A DNA stretch of 64,000 nt from Streptococcus equinus (lineage in GTDB: Bacteria > Bacillota > Bacilli > Lactobacillales > Streptococcaceae), in contig NZ_FNJK01000001.1 in NCBI RefSeq assembly GCF_900104225.1, forward strand, positions 496,001 to 560,000. The letters are read 5' to 3'. Below, piece by piece: positions 1 to 9,084 of this stretch. Position numbers and translations under genes: made by a program. Under the pieces are notes generated by a model. That model was given only the letters and a program-made list of their open reading frames with translations. It did not search any database and was not told the origin of the DNA. Position 1 is the first letter of the stretch, and each line of letters starts with the position of its first letter.

Positions 1-45
1 GTAACAACACAAGAAGAATTGGAGGCGATTCTACATGTCTCATAA
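1..45 (+). CDS. C-terminal tail of an upstream ABC transporter subunit (partial)
   Basis: An open frame enters from the left edge in frame 1 and stops with TAA at 43-45. Its last residues read VTTQEELEAILHVS. It overlaps the start of the next gene by 11 bases, which suggests translational coupling. The downstream gene is one half-size exporter with fused membrane and ATPase domains, and such proteins usually work as heterodimers encoded side by side, so this tail is probably the partner subunit. Only 14 residues are visible, so the identity is inferred from position. Confidence 0.55.
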   Translation, partial: VTTQEELEAILHVS

Positions 46-1699
46 AACACTATCAACAAAGCAAGTAGTGAAACGGCTTGCAGAGCTTGTTAAAGGCTTT
101 TGGTTAGAATATGTCCTAGCAGTTGGCGGAGCAGTTTTAGGTTTTTTTATGACAATCCTTATTCCAAGTCTTGTCATCCACTTAGCTTGGCAAGCTCTAG
201 TGGGAAGAACTCCTCAGTTTAGATTTGTTATGATATTATTTACTTTGGGACTATTGCGTGGTATTTTGCGCTATGTTGAGCATTATTTTGGTCATTATGT
301 GGCTTTTAAAACGCTTTATGACTTTAGATGTATGGTATTTGCTAAATTACGACGTTTGGCACCAGCAAAATTAGATCATCAAGATAGTGGAAACATGCTT
401 AAGATGATTGGTGAAGATATTGAGGCTATGGAAGTCTTCTTTGCCCACACACTTCCACCTGTTATCACGGCAAGTTTGGTAACAATTATCTTAGAGATTT
501 ATTATTGGTCAGTTTCGCCTTTAATAGCTCTGATTAGTCTGACGGTTTATGCTGTTTTAGCGATCTTTTTGCCTCGTCTTCAAGCTAAGCATTTACAGCC
601 TTTATTGCAGGAACAAACAAAAACACGATGTGCTTATATGTCACACTTCTCAGATAGCCTGCATGGCATGAAAGATTTGTTACAATTCGGACAAGTAAAA
701 TCCTATTTAAAACAATTAAACAAAGAAAGTAAGTCTGTCAATGCATGTGAAAAAGAAGTAGCACAAACACAGCACTTGCAAGCTAGTTTATCTTTTTTTA
801 TTATTGGTTTTGCAATGATGTTAGTAGTTGTTTTAGCGGTATCACAAGCTAATAATGGGCAAATCTCTCTTCTTTCAGCTACAACCATTATTGTTGTATT
901 CTCGGCTTCTTTTGCCCCTTATTTGGAATTGAGTCGTTTACCTCTTGGTTTTAAACGTGCGATGACAGCAGCTCGCCAAGTCTTTGCATTATTAGATGAA
1001 GAAGAGAATGATAAATCAGGCCTAGCTTTCAATGAGACAATTACTCATATTGCCTTGGAAGATGTTTCTTTTTCATACAAGCAGAGAAATCAAAATATTT
1101 TTGAACAGTTGTCAGTTGTTTTTGAGAATCATAAAGTAATTGGACTGGTTGGAAAATCTGGTTCAGGCAAATCAACATTAATGAAGTTAGTTATGAAATG
1201 GTATGATAATACTAAAGGACAAATCTTAATTAACCAGAGACCACTTTCAACATTGGCGGCGCGTGATGTTCAAAATCGTATTGCCTATATTCCACAAATT
1301 CCACAAATATTTAGTCAAAATATTCGAGAAAATTTGAGACTTGGAAATCCAAATATCACTGATGAAATGATTTTAGAGGCAGCTGATAAATGTCGAATTA
1401 AGGATAAAATTTTGACAACAACTGATGGCTTGGATACTGAATTAAATAATGAACAAACCATATTTTCTGCAGGTGAACTGCAACGTCTAGAATTGACAAG
1501 AGCTCTGCTAAAAAATGCAGATTGTTACATTTTTGATGAGCCTACAAGTAATTTAGATTCACTGAATGAAGCTGCCTTTTTAAAGGTGATAAGAGAACAT
1601 TGTAAAGGTTACGTATTTCTGATTTCGCATCGTCTAAGTACAGTTGCATCATGTGATATTATTTATCGTATTGAAAATGGTAGGATCACTCAACTTTAA
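35..1699 (+). CDS. ABC exporter, fused membrane and ATP-binding domains
   Basis: This 554-residue protein has an N-terminal membrane domain (hydrophobic stretches near residues 25-50, 62-75, 140-180 and 250-295) and a C-terminal ATPase. Walker A is GKSGSGKST at about 373-381, Walker B is CYIFDEP at about 497-503 and the H-loop is ISHR at about 530. The signature motif is degenerate, FSAGE instead of LSGGQ, as often occurs in one half of a heterodimeric exporter. The start overlaps the preceding frame and follows GGAGGCG. Its organisation resembles CydC/CydD-type and multidrug-type exporters; the substrate cannot be read from the sequence. A hairpin terminator follows. Confidence 0.85.
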   Translation: MSHKTLSTKQVVKRLAELVKGFWLEYVLAVGGAVLGFFMTILIPSLVIHLAWQALVGRTPQFRFVMILFTLGLLRGILRYVEHYFGHYVAFKTLYDFRCMVFAKLRRLAPAKLDHQDSGNMLKMIGEDIEAMEVFFAHTLPPVITASLVTIILEIYYWSVSPLIALISLTVYAVLAIFLPRLQAKHLQPLLQEQTKTRCAYMSHFSDSLHGMKDLLQFGQVKSYLKQLNKESKSVNACEKEVAQTQHLQASLSFFIIGFAMMLVVVLAVSQANNGQISLLSATTIIVVFSASFAPYLELSRLPLGFKRAMTAARQVFALLDEEENDKSGLAFNETITHIALEDVSFSYKQRNQNIFEQLSVVFENHKVIGLVGKSGSGKSTLMKLVMKWYDNTKGQILINQRPLSTLAARDVQNRIAYIPQIPQIFSQNIRENLRLGNPNITDEMILEAADKCRIKDKILTTTDGLDTELNNEQTIFSAGELQRLELTRALLKNADCYIFDEPTSNLDSLNEAAFLKVIREHCKGYVFLISHRLSTVASCDIIYRIENGRITQL

Positions 1700-1737
1700 T
1701 ACTATTTTTGAAACAATCATACAACTAAATAGTAAAG

Positions 1738-1762
1738 GAGCAGTAGCAATGCTGCTCTTTTT
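1738..1762 (+). terminator. Rho-independent terminator after the ABC exporter
   Basis: GAGCAG at 1738-1743 pairs with CTGCTC at 1752-1757 and is followed by five T. It separates the exporter from the next transcription unit. Confidence 0.8.
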
Positions 1763-1764
1763 GC

Positions 1765-1793
1765 TTGTCAAAAGAATAATTTGGTATTATAAT
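1765..1793 (+). promoter_or_regulatory. Sigma-A promoter of the HsdS-like gene
   Basis: TTGTCA at 1765-1770, a 17-bp spacer and a perfect TATAAT at 1788-1793. The ATG lies at 1817, with AAAGGAG just upstream of it. Confidence 0.75.
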
Positions 1794-1816
1794 ACTAAAT
1801 TGTAAAGGAGATAACT

Positions 1817-2413
1817 ATGAATAAAGTTGTTGAACGTTACCGAGAAAATAATGTTCCTAAAATTCCTTTAAGAGAAGTTACGGAGCACTTTAAAGGAAAG
1901 GCAGTTTCTAAGTTTAATGATGACGGAAATATATCAGTCATTAATCTAAGTGATATGCTAGAAACTGGCATTAATTATAATAGCCTAAAGAAGATTGAAG
2001 CTGAAGAACAAAGTTTAAAACGTTACTTGTTACAAGAAGGTGATGTTTTGATTGCTTCAAAAGGGACTGTTAAAAAAATTGCTGTTTTTGAAGAACAAGA
2101 AGTGCCTGTTATTGCTTCAGCAAACATCACGGTGTTAAGGCCGATTGCTGATATTTCGGGCGGTTATATCAAACTCTTTTTGGAATCTGAAGTTGGACAA
2201 GGGCTTTTAGACGAGACAAATACTGGGAAGAATGTGATGAATCTGAATACACAGAAAATCATTAGTATTGAAATACCAAAACTCCCTACTGTAAAACAAG
2301 CTTATCTGTTGCAGCGCTATGAACAAGGTCTTAGAGATTATAAACGTAAAATGCTGCGTGCCCAACAAGAATGGCATCACATTCGAGAAGAAGTTGAAAA
2401 AAATTTGTTTTAA
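1817..2413 (+). CDS. Orphan type I restriction specificity (HsdS)-like protein, one target-recognition domain
   Basis: This 198-residue protein reads like a single half of an HsdS subunit: a target-recognition domain with the pattern IPLREV...INLSDM...LLQEGDVLIASKGT...ANITVLRP...VMNLNTQKIISIEIPKLP, then a helical C-terminus rich in Arg, Gln and Glu (about 160-198) resembling the HsdS spacer helix. Full HsdS proteins carry two such domains and about 400 residues. No HsdM or HsdR gene lies nearby. It has its own promoter and its own terminator, so it is a single-gene unit. It may act as a dimeric half-specificity subunit for a system elsewhere, or have a separate DNA-binding role. The family call is good; the function is open. 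Confidence 0.75.
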   Translation: MNKVVERYRENNVPKIPLREVTEHFKGKAVSKFNDDGNISVINLSDMLETGINYNSLKKIEAEEQSLKRYLLQEGDVLIASKGTVKKIAVFEEQEVPVIASANITVLRPIADISGGYIKLFLESEVGQGLLDETNTGKNVMNLNTQKIISIEIPKLPTVKQAYLLQRYEQGLRDYKRKMLRAQQEWHHIREEVEKNLF

Positions 2414-2425
2414 AATATTGAACTG

Positions 2426-2462
2426 AATAAGACTGGGAAAAATGTCCTAGTCTTATTTGTTT
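2426..2462 (+). terminator. Terminator after the HsdS-like gene
   Basis: A perfect 9-bp stem, AATAAGACT at 2426-2434 and AGTCTTATT at 2449-2457, followed by a T-rich tract. Confidence 0.8.
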
Positions 2463-2560
2463 TGAGAAGAAGCCATTTTTAAATTTATCCCTTTATAACA
2501 GGAAAATATGTTAAGCTTTGCTATAATATATAATAGTATCAATGAATGAGCGAGGAAATT

Positions 2561-3898
2561 ATGAATAATATAAAATGTCCACATTGTGGAACGGTTTTTA
2601 CGATTAATGAAACAGAGTATAGTCAGTTATTAGCTCAAGTTCGTAGTAGTGAATTTGATAAAGAAATTCATGATCGTCTGGAAAAAGAGAAGGCATTATT
2701 GGAAGAAAAGTCCAAAAATGATTTACAAGCTCAAGTTAGTGTTAAAGATAAGGAAATTGCTGATTTATCATCAAAATTAGAGCGACTAAAACAAAGCTTA
2801 GAACTTGAAAATCAACGTCTTTTGAGTGCTAAAGATCAAGAGATTACTGAATTAAAGTCACAACTTAATAACTTAACGTCGGTTAAAGATTTAGAGTTGA
2901 CACAAGCTTTAACTGAAAAAGATAAAGAAGTTACGGAACTAAAAAATCAACTTGAACGTCTGACACTTGAAAATAAAACAAGCCTTGTTGAAGCTGTCGC
3001 TAGTGTTGAAAAAGAACGTGATGATGCCAAATCTAAATTGGCACTCCAAGAAAAAGAAGCAGAACTCTCTCTTGCCTCAGTTAAAAGTGATTATGAAGCT
3101 CAGTTGAAAGCTGCTAACGAACAGGTTGAATTTTACAAGAATTTTAAAGCTCAGCAATCTACAAAAGCTATTGGTGAAAGTCTAGAAGTTTATGCAGAAA
3201 CAGAATTCAATAAAGTTCGTGCCTATGCTTTTCCAAATGCTACCTTTGGAAAAGATAACGAAGTATCAAGTCGTGGTTCAAAAGGTGATTTCATTTATCG
3301 CGAAACGGATGAGAATGGTATTGAAATACTATCTATTATGTTTGAGATGAAAAATGAAGCTGATGAGACAAAAACTAAGCATAAAAACAAGGACTTTTAT
3401 AAAGAATTAGATAAAGACCGTCGTGAAAAGAACTGTGAATATGCTGTTTTGGTAACCATGTTAGAAGCAGATAATGATTACTTTAACACAGGAATTGTTG
3501 ATGTTAGTCACGAATATGAAAAAATGTATGTCGTTCGCCCTCAACTCTTTATCCAGTTGATTGGTATTTTGCGAAATGCTGCGCTTAATTCACTCAAGTA
3601 TAAGCAAGAATTAGCTTTGGTTCGTGAGCAAAACATTGATATCACTCATTTTGAAGATGATCTTGAAACTTTCAAAAATGCTTTTGCTAAAAACTATAAT
3701 TCAGCTAGCAACAATTTCAAAAAAGCTATTGATGAGATTGATAAATCAATTCGTCGTATGGAAGAAGTCAAACGTTTCTTGACGACTAGTGAAAATCAGC
3801 TCCGCCTTGCTAATAATAAATTAGATGATGTTTCCGTTAAAAAATTGACTCGGAAAAACCCAACCATGCGTGCTAAATTTGAAGCGCTGAAAGACTAG
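2561..3898 (+). CDS. DUF2130 domain-containing coiled-coil protein
   Basis: The protein is 445 residues from the chosen start. It opens with a zinc-ribbon-like half motif (CPHCG), continues with a long heptad-rich coiled coil (about residues 20-190, repeats of the type KDKEIxDLxxKLExL), and ends in the DUF2130 domain with blocks KGDFIYRETDENG...MFEMKNEADETKTKHKNKDFYKELDKDR. The KxxDxxxxR layout has a nuclease-like look (inference). I start at 2561, where GAGG sits 5 bases upstream. An in-frame ATG at 2546 has no ribosome site and lies only about 18 bases past a TATAAT at 2522-2527. The biochemical role is unknown; it is a single-gene unit. Confidence 0.8.
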   Translation: MNNIKCPHCGTVFTINETEYSQLLAQVRSSEFDKEIHDRLEKEKALLEEKSKNDLQAQVSVKDKEIADLSSKLERLKQSLELENQRLLSAKDQEITELKSQLNNLTSVKDLELTQALTEKDKEVTELKNQLERLTLENKTSLVEAVASVEKERDDAKSKLALQEKEAELSLASVKSDYEAQLKAANEQVEFYKNFKAQQSTKAIGESLEVYAETEFNKVRAYAFPNATFGKDNEVSSRGSKGDFIYRETDENGIEILSIMFEMKNEADETKTKHKNKDFYKELDKDRREKNCEYAVLVTMLEADNDYFNTGIVDVSHEYEKMYVVRPQLFIQLIGILRNAALNSLKYKQELALVREQNIDITHFEDDLETFKNAFAKNYNSASNNFKKAIDEIDKSIRRMEEVKRFLTTSENQLRLANNKLDDVSVKKLTRKNPTMRAKFEALKD

Positions 3899-3946
3899 AT
3901 AAAATAACACCTCATTATTTTGGAAAAATTCATTTTACAATCTTTG

Positions 3947-3955
3947 TGTTATAAT
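3947..3955 (+). promoter_or_regulatory. Extended -10 promoter of the DUF1858-DUF438 pair
   Basis: TGTTATAAT fits the extended -10 form TGnTATAAT. It lies 31 bases before the ATG at 3987 and rules out a longer reading frame that would begin inside the -10 box. Confidence 0.6.
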
Positions 3956-3986
3956 GAAATCATTCCTGCATAATGAGGTTATATTA

Positions 3987-4226
3987 ATGAACAATATTAT
4001 AGATTTAACAAAACCAGTCGCTGAGATTCTCAAGGAACACCCTGAAATCAAAGATATGCTGGTTAATTTAGGCTTTACGCCATTAGCAAATCCAGCAATG
4101 TTAAATACTGTTGGTAAGGTAACATCTCTTAAATCTGGTGCAAAACTGGCTAACCTATCACTAGATAAAATCCAAAAAGCACTTGAATGTAACGGTTATG
4201 AAGTGATTGGAGGCAACAATGACTGA
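3987..4226 (+). CDS. DUF1858 (ScdA N-terminal-like) domain protein
   Basis: This 79-residue protein has the DUF1858 pattern: IDLTKPVAEILKEHPEIKDMLVNLGF, then a short linker and a C-terminal helix (LSLDKIQKALECNGYEVIGG). The same domain forms the N-terminus of ScdA/RIC-type di-iron proteins that help repair iron-sulfur clusters under nitrosative or oxidative stress. The start at 3987 has TGAGG about 8 bases upstream. It overlaps the following DUF438/hemerythrin gene by 8 bases, so both products are probably made together. A shared role in sensing or repair is inferred from domain content. Confidence 0.8.
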   Translation: MNNIIDLTKPVAEILKEHPEIKDMLVNLGFTPLANPAMLNTVGKVTSLKSGAKLANLSLDKIQKALECNGYEVIGGNND

Positions 4227-5601
4227 AAATCGTATTGAAGTTTTAAAAGATATTTTGTTACGATTGCACCACGGAGCTGATGCTGATTCAGTTCAAGAAG
4301 ATTTCAACCAAACATTCAAAGGTGTATCGGCACTTGAAATTTCAATGATGGAACATGAACTAATGGGAGATGATACTGGCATTACGTTTGAAGATGTTAT
4401 GGGCTTGTGTAATGTCCATGCTAATCTTTTTAAAGGTGCGGTATCTGATGTTGATGTACCGGATGCCGAGCAAGAAGGTCATCCAGTTTATGTGTTTAAA
4501 CAAGAAAATCTCGCTTTGCGTTCAGCAATGTTGCGTATTCGACGTATTATTGAGAACTATGGAAAACCTGAAAATGCTGATTTTCGAGATGATTTAATAC
4601 GTGGTTTAAAATTTCAGATGAATCTTCTTGGACAATTTGATAATCACTATCGCCGTAAAGAAGAACTCTTTTTCCCGCTTATGGAACAGCATGGTCATGA
4701 TGCACCACCAAGAGTCATGTGGGGTGTGGATGATGATATCCGAGAGTTATTTAGAAAGGCAAAAGAAGCCGTTGGTGAATTACCCAATATGCCAATTTCA
4801 GAAGTCTCACAAGCATTTGAAACATTTGCCAGCGAGTTTGAAGAAATGATTTTTAAAGAAGAAGCTATTTTATTAATGATTCTTCTTGAAGCATTGACAC
4901 AAGATGATTGGTTGGCTATTGCAGAAGAAAGTGATGCTTATGGGTATGCTATAATTAAACCAACAACTAAGTGGCAGCCAAGACGTCAGAAATTCGATGA
5001 CACTGAGACTGTTAAGAAAAAAACAGATCCTATTTTCCAAAAAGATGACTCTGAAAGTTCAAGTCGAGAAAAAGATGATCAAGATAGTAATCAAAATTCT
5101 TTAACAAAAGTTATTAAAACACCTGAAGGGGAGTTTACGATTAGCTTTACACCTAAAAAAGAGAAAACTGCCGTTAATCGCACTACTCCACAACCTTTTG
5201 GTAATGGTTATTTGTCAGTTGAGCAAGCAAACTTGATTTTAAATCATTTGCCTTTAGAAATTTCTTTTGTTAATAAAGACGACATTTTCCAGTATTTTAA
5301 CAATAATACTGTTCCTGAAAAAATGGTCTTTAAGCGTACACCAAGTCAAATTGGTCGAAATGTTGAATTATGTCATCCACCGAAAGTGTTAGATAAAGTC
5401 AAAAAAGTTTTTACTTTATTACGTTCAGGGCAACGCGATAAAGTGGTTATGTGGTTTAAATCTGAAAAAATGGGCAAATTCATCCACATTACCTATGCAG
5501 CAGTTCGTGATGAAAACGGTGAATTCCAAGGTGTTTTAGAATACGTCCAAGACATTCAAGAATTCTTAGATATTGATACAGATGTTAACCGTGACATCTA
5601 G
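4219..5601 (+). CDS. DUF438, hemerythrin-like and PAS domain protein
   Basis: This 460-residue protein has three parts. An N-terminal DUF438 region (about 1-70: [21 protein letters not shown]...ISMMEHELM). A hemerythrin HHE-like helical bundle (about 95-240) with candidate iron ligands in [20 protein letters not shown] (about 141-160) and [17 protein letters not shown]-terminal PAS-type domain (about 335-460) after an acidic low-complexity linker. Hemerythrin-like centres bind oxygen or NO, and PAS domains sense ligands or redox state, so a redox or NO sensor is likely (inference). The start is the ATG at 4219 with GGAGG 6 bases upstream. A strong hairpin terminator follows. Confidence 0.85.
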   Translation: MTENRIEVLKDILLRLHHGADADSVQEDFNQTFKGVSALEISMMEHELMGDDTGITFEDVMGLCNVHANLFKGAVSDVDVPDAEQEGHPVYVFKQENLALRSAMLRIRRIIENYGKPENADFRDDLIRGLKFQMNLLGQFDNHYRRKEELFFPLMEQHGHDAPPRVMWGVDDDIRELFRKAKEAVGELPNMPISEVSQAFETFASEFEEMIFKEEAILLMILLEALTQDDWLAIAEESDAYGYAIIKPTTKWQPRRQKFDDTETVKKKTDPIFQKDDSESSSREKDDQDSNQNSLTKVIKTPEGEFTISFTPKKEKTAVNRTTPQPFGNGYLSVEQANLILNHLPLEISFVNKDDIFQYFNNNTVPEKMVFKRTPSQIGRNVELCHPPKVLDKVKKVFTLLRSGQRDKVVMWFKSEKMGKFIHITYAAVRDENGEFQGVLEYVQDIQEFLDIDTDVNRDI

Positions 5602-5610
5602 AAAAATGAA

Positions 5611-5646
5611 CAAGTTAAAGCAATGCAAAGTTTTAACTTGTTTTTT
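5611..5646 (+). terminator. Terminator after the DUF438 gene, overlapping the truB -35
   Basis: A perfect 9-bp stem, CAAGTTAAA at 5611-5619 and TTTAACTTG at 5632-5640, followed by six T. The end of the stem and the T-run double as the -35 region of the truB promoter. Confidence 0.85.
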
Positions 5647-5667
5647 ATTGATGAAAACAGGTATAAT
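5638..5667 (+). promoter_or_regulatory. truB promoter, predicted to give a leaderless mRNA
   Basis: TTGTTT at 5638-5643, an 18-bp spacer and a perfect TATAAT at 5662-5667. The truB ATG is at 5675, only 7 bases past the -10 box, so transcription would begin on or next to the start codon. No Shine-Dalgarno sequence is present. Confidence 0.6.
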
Positions 5668-5674
5668 ATTACTT

Positions 5675-6553
5675 ATGATTAACGGAATTATTAATTTGAA
5701 AAAGGAAGCTGGGATGACTAGCCATGACGCTGTCTTTAAGCTTCGTAAAATTTTACATGAAAAGAAAATCGGTCACGGTGGTACGCTAGATCCAGATGTT
5801 GTTGGAGTCTTACCAATTGCTGTCGGAAAAGCAACTCGTGTGATTGAATATATGACTGAAGCAGGAAAAGTATATCGTGGGCAAATCTGCCTAGGCTTTT
5901 CAACGACAACAGAGGATGCTAGTGGTGAACTTGTTGAAAAAACACCAGTTAGTGAATTAACAGAAGAAGAAGTTGACCAGGCACTTACTCAGTTTGTTGG
6001 TGAGATTACTCAAGTGCCGCCAATGTATTCTGCTGTTAAGGTTAATGGGAAACGTTTGTACGAGTATGCTCGTGCTGGTCAGGAAGTTGAACGTCCAGAA
6101 CGTCATGTGACAATTTATGGCTTTAAACGCACAAGTTCATTAAACTTCAAGGATGACTGTTGTTATTTTGACTTTGAAGTTGCTTGTAGTAAAGGTACTT
6201 ACATTAGAACCTTATCAGTTGATTTAGGAAAATCGCTTGGCTTTGCAAGTCATATGTCATATTTAGAACGCCAAGCATCAGCAGGTCTTCAGTTGGAAGA
6301 TGCACTTACCTTGTCTGAAATTGCTGAAAAAGTTGCTCAAGATGACTTTTCATTTCTTTTGCCAATCGAATACGGTGTTATGGACTTACCACGTATTGAT
6401 TTGACAGAAGAACAAGTAACAGAAATTTCATTTGGACGTAAAATTGCTCTAGATAGAAATGAAGAACAATTGGCAGCCTTCTATCAAGACAAAGTAGTTG
6501 CTATTCTCATTCCACGTGATGACCTATACAAACCAAATAAAGTGTTTATATAA
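5675..6553 (+). CDS. truB: tRNA pseudouridine(55) synthase
   Basis: TruB isomerises U55 to pseudouridine in the T-loop of tRNAs. The 292-residue protein begins [20 protein letters not shown], the usual streptococcal N-terminus, which fixes the start at 5675; a longer in-frame reading from 5573 would run through the upstream terminator. The catalytic Asp is D39 in [10 protein letters not shown], and the later motifs [20 protein letters not shown] and [15 protein letters not shown] are intact. A C-terminal PUA-like region follows. It is followed by ribF after 4 bases, the common truB-ribF operon. Confidence 0.95.
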   Translation: MINGIINLKKEAGMTSHDAVFKLRKILHEKKIGHGGTLDPDVVGVLPIAVGKATRVIEYMTEAGKVYRGQICLGFSTTTEDASGELVEKTPVSELTEEEVDQALTQFVGEITQVPPMYSAVKVNGKRLYEYARAGQEVERPERHVTIYGFKRTSSLNFKDDCCYFDFEVACSKGTYIRTLSVDLGKSLGFASHMSYLERQASAGLQLEDALTLSEIAEKVAQDDFSFLLPIEYGVMDLPRIDLTEEQVTEISFGRKIALDRNEEQLAAFYQDKVVAILIPRDDLYKPNKVFI

Positions 6554-6557
6554 TAGA

Positions 6558-7517
6558 ATGGAAAAAATGAATATTCAACAAATAAAAGATGCTCGAGACA
6601 TTGAACGCACTCGAGACATTGAACGCACTCGAGATAGTGTTTTAGTATTGGGATACTTTGATGGCCTTCATAAAGGTCACAAAGCTTTATTTGATCAAGC
6701 AAGAGAAATTGCAAAACGTGATCAATTGGATTTGACTGTTTTGACGTTTAATGAATCACCGCGTTTAGCTCTTGCTCGCTTTACACCTGAATTATTATTG
6801 AATTTAACATCGCCAGAAAAGCGTTATGAGAAATTTGCCGAATACGGCGTAGATGACCTCTATTTAATTGATTTCACATCTGATTTTTCGAAAAAGTCAT
6901 CAAAAGAATTTCTTGAAACTTATATTAAAGCTTTACGTGCAAAAACAATTGTCGTAGGTTTTGATTATAAATTTGGGCATGATCGCAAAGATGCTAATGA
7001 TTTGGCAGAAATTTTTGATGGTCAAGTGATAGTAGTGCCAGAAGTTCAAGATAATGGTGAAAAAATTAGTTCTAGTAGAATTCGTAAGGAAATCCTGTCA
7101 GGAAATGTTTCTGAAGTGAATCGCCTTCTAGGCTATGAATTCTCAACTAAAGGTATTGTGGTTCACGGAGATGCACGAGGCCGTACGATAGGATTTCCAA
7201 CAGCAAACTTAGCTGTTTTGGATCGCATCTATCTTCCTGGCGACGGTGTTTATGTATCAGATATTATTGTTTCAGGAAAACGCTACCGCTCAATGACAAG
7301 CATTGGGAAAAATGTCACATTCGGTGGTCAAGATTTACGACTTGAAGCAAATATTTTTGGTTTTGATGATGACATTTATGGAGAAACCGTCGAGATTATT
7401 TGGTTGGACAAGATTCGTGGCATGGAAAAATTCTCGGGAGCAGATGAATTAGTTAAGCGCTTAAAAATTGATAAAGAAATTGCCCAAAATTGGGAAAAAA
7501 ATAGAAAACTTTTTTAA
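6558..7517 (+). CDS. ribF: Bifunctional riboflavin kinase / FAD synthetase
   Basis: RibF phosphorylates riboflavin to FMN and adenylylates FMN to FAD. About 319 residues. The N-terminal nucleotidyltransferase has YFDGLHKGHKALF and SSSRIRKEI; the C-terminal riboflavin kinase has GRTIGFPTANL and GVYVS. The start is not certain: ATG at 6558 or at 6567, neither with a strong ribosome site; translation is probably coupled to truB, 4 bases upstream. Residues 13-26 contain RDIERT twice, from a perfect 18-bp tandem duplication in the DNA that lies before the conserved catalytic core. Confidence 0.93.
   Translation: MEKMNIQQIKDARDIERTRDIERTRDSVLVLGYFDGLHKGHKALFDQAREIAKRDQLDLTVLTFNESPRLALARFTPELLLNLTSPEKRYEKFAEYGVDDLYLIDFTSDFSKKSSKEFLETYIKALRAKTIVVGFDYKFGHDRKDANDLAEIFDGQVIVVPEVQDNGEKISSSRIRKEILSGNVSEVNRLLGYEFSTKGIVVHGDARGRTIGFPTANLAVLDRIYLPGDGVYVSDIIVSGKRYRSMTSIGKNVTFGGQDLRLEANIFGFDDDIYGETVEIIWLDKIRGMEKFSGADELVKRLKIDKEIAQNWEKNRKLF
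6592..6634 (+). repeat. In-frame 18-bp tandem repeat inside the 5' end of ribF
   Basis: Two perfect copies (6592-6609 and 6610-6627), each starting CTCGAGACATTGAACGCA, and a partial third copy CTCGAGA (6628-6634). The unit encodes RDIERT and keeps the frame. Confidence 0.95.
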
Positions 7518-7559
7518 AATTTTGTATAATTAAGTTAAGAAGATTAGAGAGGTGGTTTT

Positions 7560-7964
7560 ATGATTACTTTATTTTTGTCACCAAGTTGTACAAGCTGCCG
7601 AAAAGCACGAGCTTGGCTTAATGAACACGATGTTAAATTTCAAGAACACAATATCATTACCAGTCCTCTTAGTCGCGATGAATTAATGGCTATTTTGGCC
7701 TTTACAGAAAATGGAACAGAAGATATTATTTCAACTCGATCAAAAGTATTTCAAAAGTTAGATATCGACCTCGACGACTTGTCTGTTTCAGAATTGATTG
7801 ATTTAATTGCGAAAAATCCTGGTTTGCTTCGTCGTCCAATTATTTTGGACAATAAACGGATGCAAATCGGATTTAACGAAGATGAAATTCGTGCTTTTTT
7901 GCCACGTGATTATCGTAAACAGGAATTGCGTGATGCTACGATAAAAGCAGAAATTGAAGGATAG
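7560..7964 (+). CDS. spxA: Transcriptional regulator Spx
   Basis: Spx binds the alpha-subunit C-terminal domain of RNA polymerase and redirects transcription during thiol and oxidative stress. The 134-residue protein has the ArsC-like fold and the redox pair C10-T-S-C13 ([13 protein letters not shown]), with the conserved [10 protein letters not shown] block about residues 88-97. The start follows GAGAGGTGG. Streptococci usually carry two Spx proteins. This copy, in the truB-ribF-UPF0223-inositol phosphatase neighbourhood, corresponds to SpxA1 by context (inference). It is clustered but separated from ribF by about 40 bases with a possible promoter (TATAAT at about 7524). Confidence 0.93.
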   Translation: MITLFLSPSCTSCRKARAWLNEHDVKFQEHNIITSPLSRDELMAILAFTENGTEDIISTRSKVFQKLDIDLDDLSVSELIDLIAKNPGLLRRPIILDNKRMQIGFNEDEIRAFLPRDYRKQELRDATIKAEIEG

Positions 7965-8054
7965 AATTAGAAAGGAATAACTTCTTAGCGAAAAAAGCTA
8001 TGAGTTCTCTTGATGAAGAAAGAGGCTTTTCCTAGAAGTTTGGAAAATCTTTGT

Positions 8055-8330
8055 ATGAAAAATTACAGCTATCCACTTGATTTGTCTTGGAGCACTGAAG
8101 AGATAGCATCAGTGCTTCATTTTTTAAATCAGGTTGAGGCCGCATATGAAACAAAAGTTGCTGTGAGCGATTTATTAGATAGCTATGCAACTTTTAAAAC
8201 CATTGTTAAAAGTAAAGCACAAGAAAAACAAATTGATCGCGAATTTCAACAAAGTAGCGGCTATTCAACGTATCAAGCCGTAAAAGCTGCTAAAGCAAAG
8301 GAGAAAGGATACATTTCCCTTGGAAAATAA
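8055..8330 (+). CDS. UPF0223 family protein
   Basis: A 91-residue protein beginning [32 protein letters not shown], the characteristic opening of UPF0223. The C-terminal half is basic and ends [16 protein letters not shown] chose the ATG at 8055 because family members begin at this Met; an in-frame ATG at 8010 would add 15 unlike residues. Its stop overlaps the TTG start of the next gene. The function is unknown; proteins of this family are usually found next to the inositol-monophosphatase family gene, as here. Confidence 0.85.
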   Translation: MKNYSYPLDLSWSTEEIASVLHFLNQVEAAYETKVAVSDLLDSYATFKTIVKSKAQEKQIDREFQQSSGYSTYQAVKAAKAKEKGYISLGK

Positions 8331-9084
8331 GTTTCAATTTGCTAAAAAAATGATTCGTGAAGCAGGCGACTTTATCAAAAAAAATATGGTTAAGGATCTT
8401 GAAATCGAAGAAAAGACGCGTTTTGATGATCTAGTAACCAATTTAGATAAAGAAACGCAGGAATTACTAATCGCTAATATTAAACAAGTCTATCCAGATG
8501 ACCACATTTTAGCTGAGGAAAACGGTGTCCATCATGATATCACTGATGGCAATGTCTGGGTTTTAGACCCTATTGATGGAACAGTGAATTTTGTGGCTCA
8601 AGGCACACATTTTGCCGTTATGATTGCTTATTATGAGGATGGTATCGGTCAATTTGGTTTGATTTACGATGTGATGAATGATTTGTTGTATAGTGGTGGT
8701 GGTCAATTTGATGTTTTTGTGAATGACCAAAAATTACCACCCTTTAAAGATCGACCATTGAATCGTTTTTTGGTAGGCTGTAACGCTAACATGTTTGCTA
8801 GTAATTATCATGGTTTGCATGATTTGATTGAACAAACTTTAGGTGTTCGTGTTTATGGTGGTGCAGGTATCAGCATGGCAGCTGTCATGGCAGGACAGTT
8901 GATGGCATACTTTTCATATATTCAACCTTGGGACTATGCAGCCGCTAAGGTGATGGGTGATAAGCTTGGCTATGTTTTGTTAACTATTGATGGTGAAGAA
9001 CCTGATTTTACACATCGTCAAAAAATCATGTTTGTTCCGAAAGCAAAATTATCAACGATACAAACTTATTTATCTAAAGCCTAG
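8320..9084 (+). CDS. Inositol monophosphatase family protein (TTG start)
   Basis: A 254-residue Mg2+-dependent phosphatase of the inositol monophosphatase/CysQ/FBPase-like fold. The metal-binding motifs are present: ILAEENG (Glu ligand), [13 protein letters not shown] (DPxDGT) and [11 protein letters not shown] (WD near the C-terminus). The natural substrate in streptococci is not settled. The only suitable start is TTG at 8320, preceded by a purine-rich AAAGGAGAAAGGA stretch; it overlaps the UPF0223 stop by 11 bases, so the two are translationally coupled. A terminator overlaps its stop codon. Confidence 0.9.
   Translation: MENKFQFAKKMIREAGDFIKKNMVKDLEIEEKTRFDDLVTNLDKETQELLIANIKQVYPDDHILAEENGVHHDITDGNVWVLDPIDGTVNFVAQGTHFAVMIAYYEDGIGQFGLIYDVMNDLLYSGGGQFDVFVNDQKLPPFKDRPLNRFLVGCNANMFASNYHGLHDLIEQTLGVRVYGGAGISMAAVMAGQLMAYFSYIQPWDYAAAKVMGDKLGYVLLTIDGEEPDFTHRQKIMFVPKAKLSTIQTYLSKA

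Noticed and set aside
2640-3130. Apparent repeats in the DUF2130 gene
   Set aside because: These are heptad repeats of a coiled coil, not DNA repeats or a CRISPR array; unit spacing and sequence vary.
6484-6714. Minus-strand frame with repeated LECVQC units over the truB-ribF junction
   Set aside because: The repeat is the reverse reading of the ribF 18-bp tandem repeat; no start signals.
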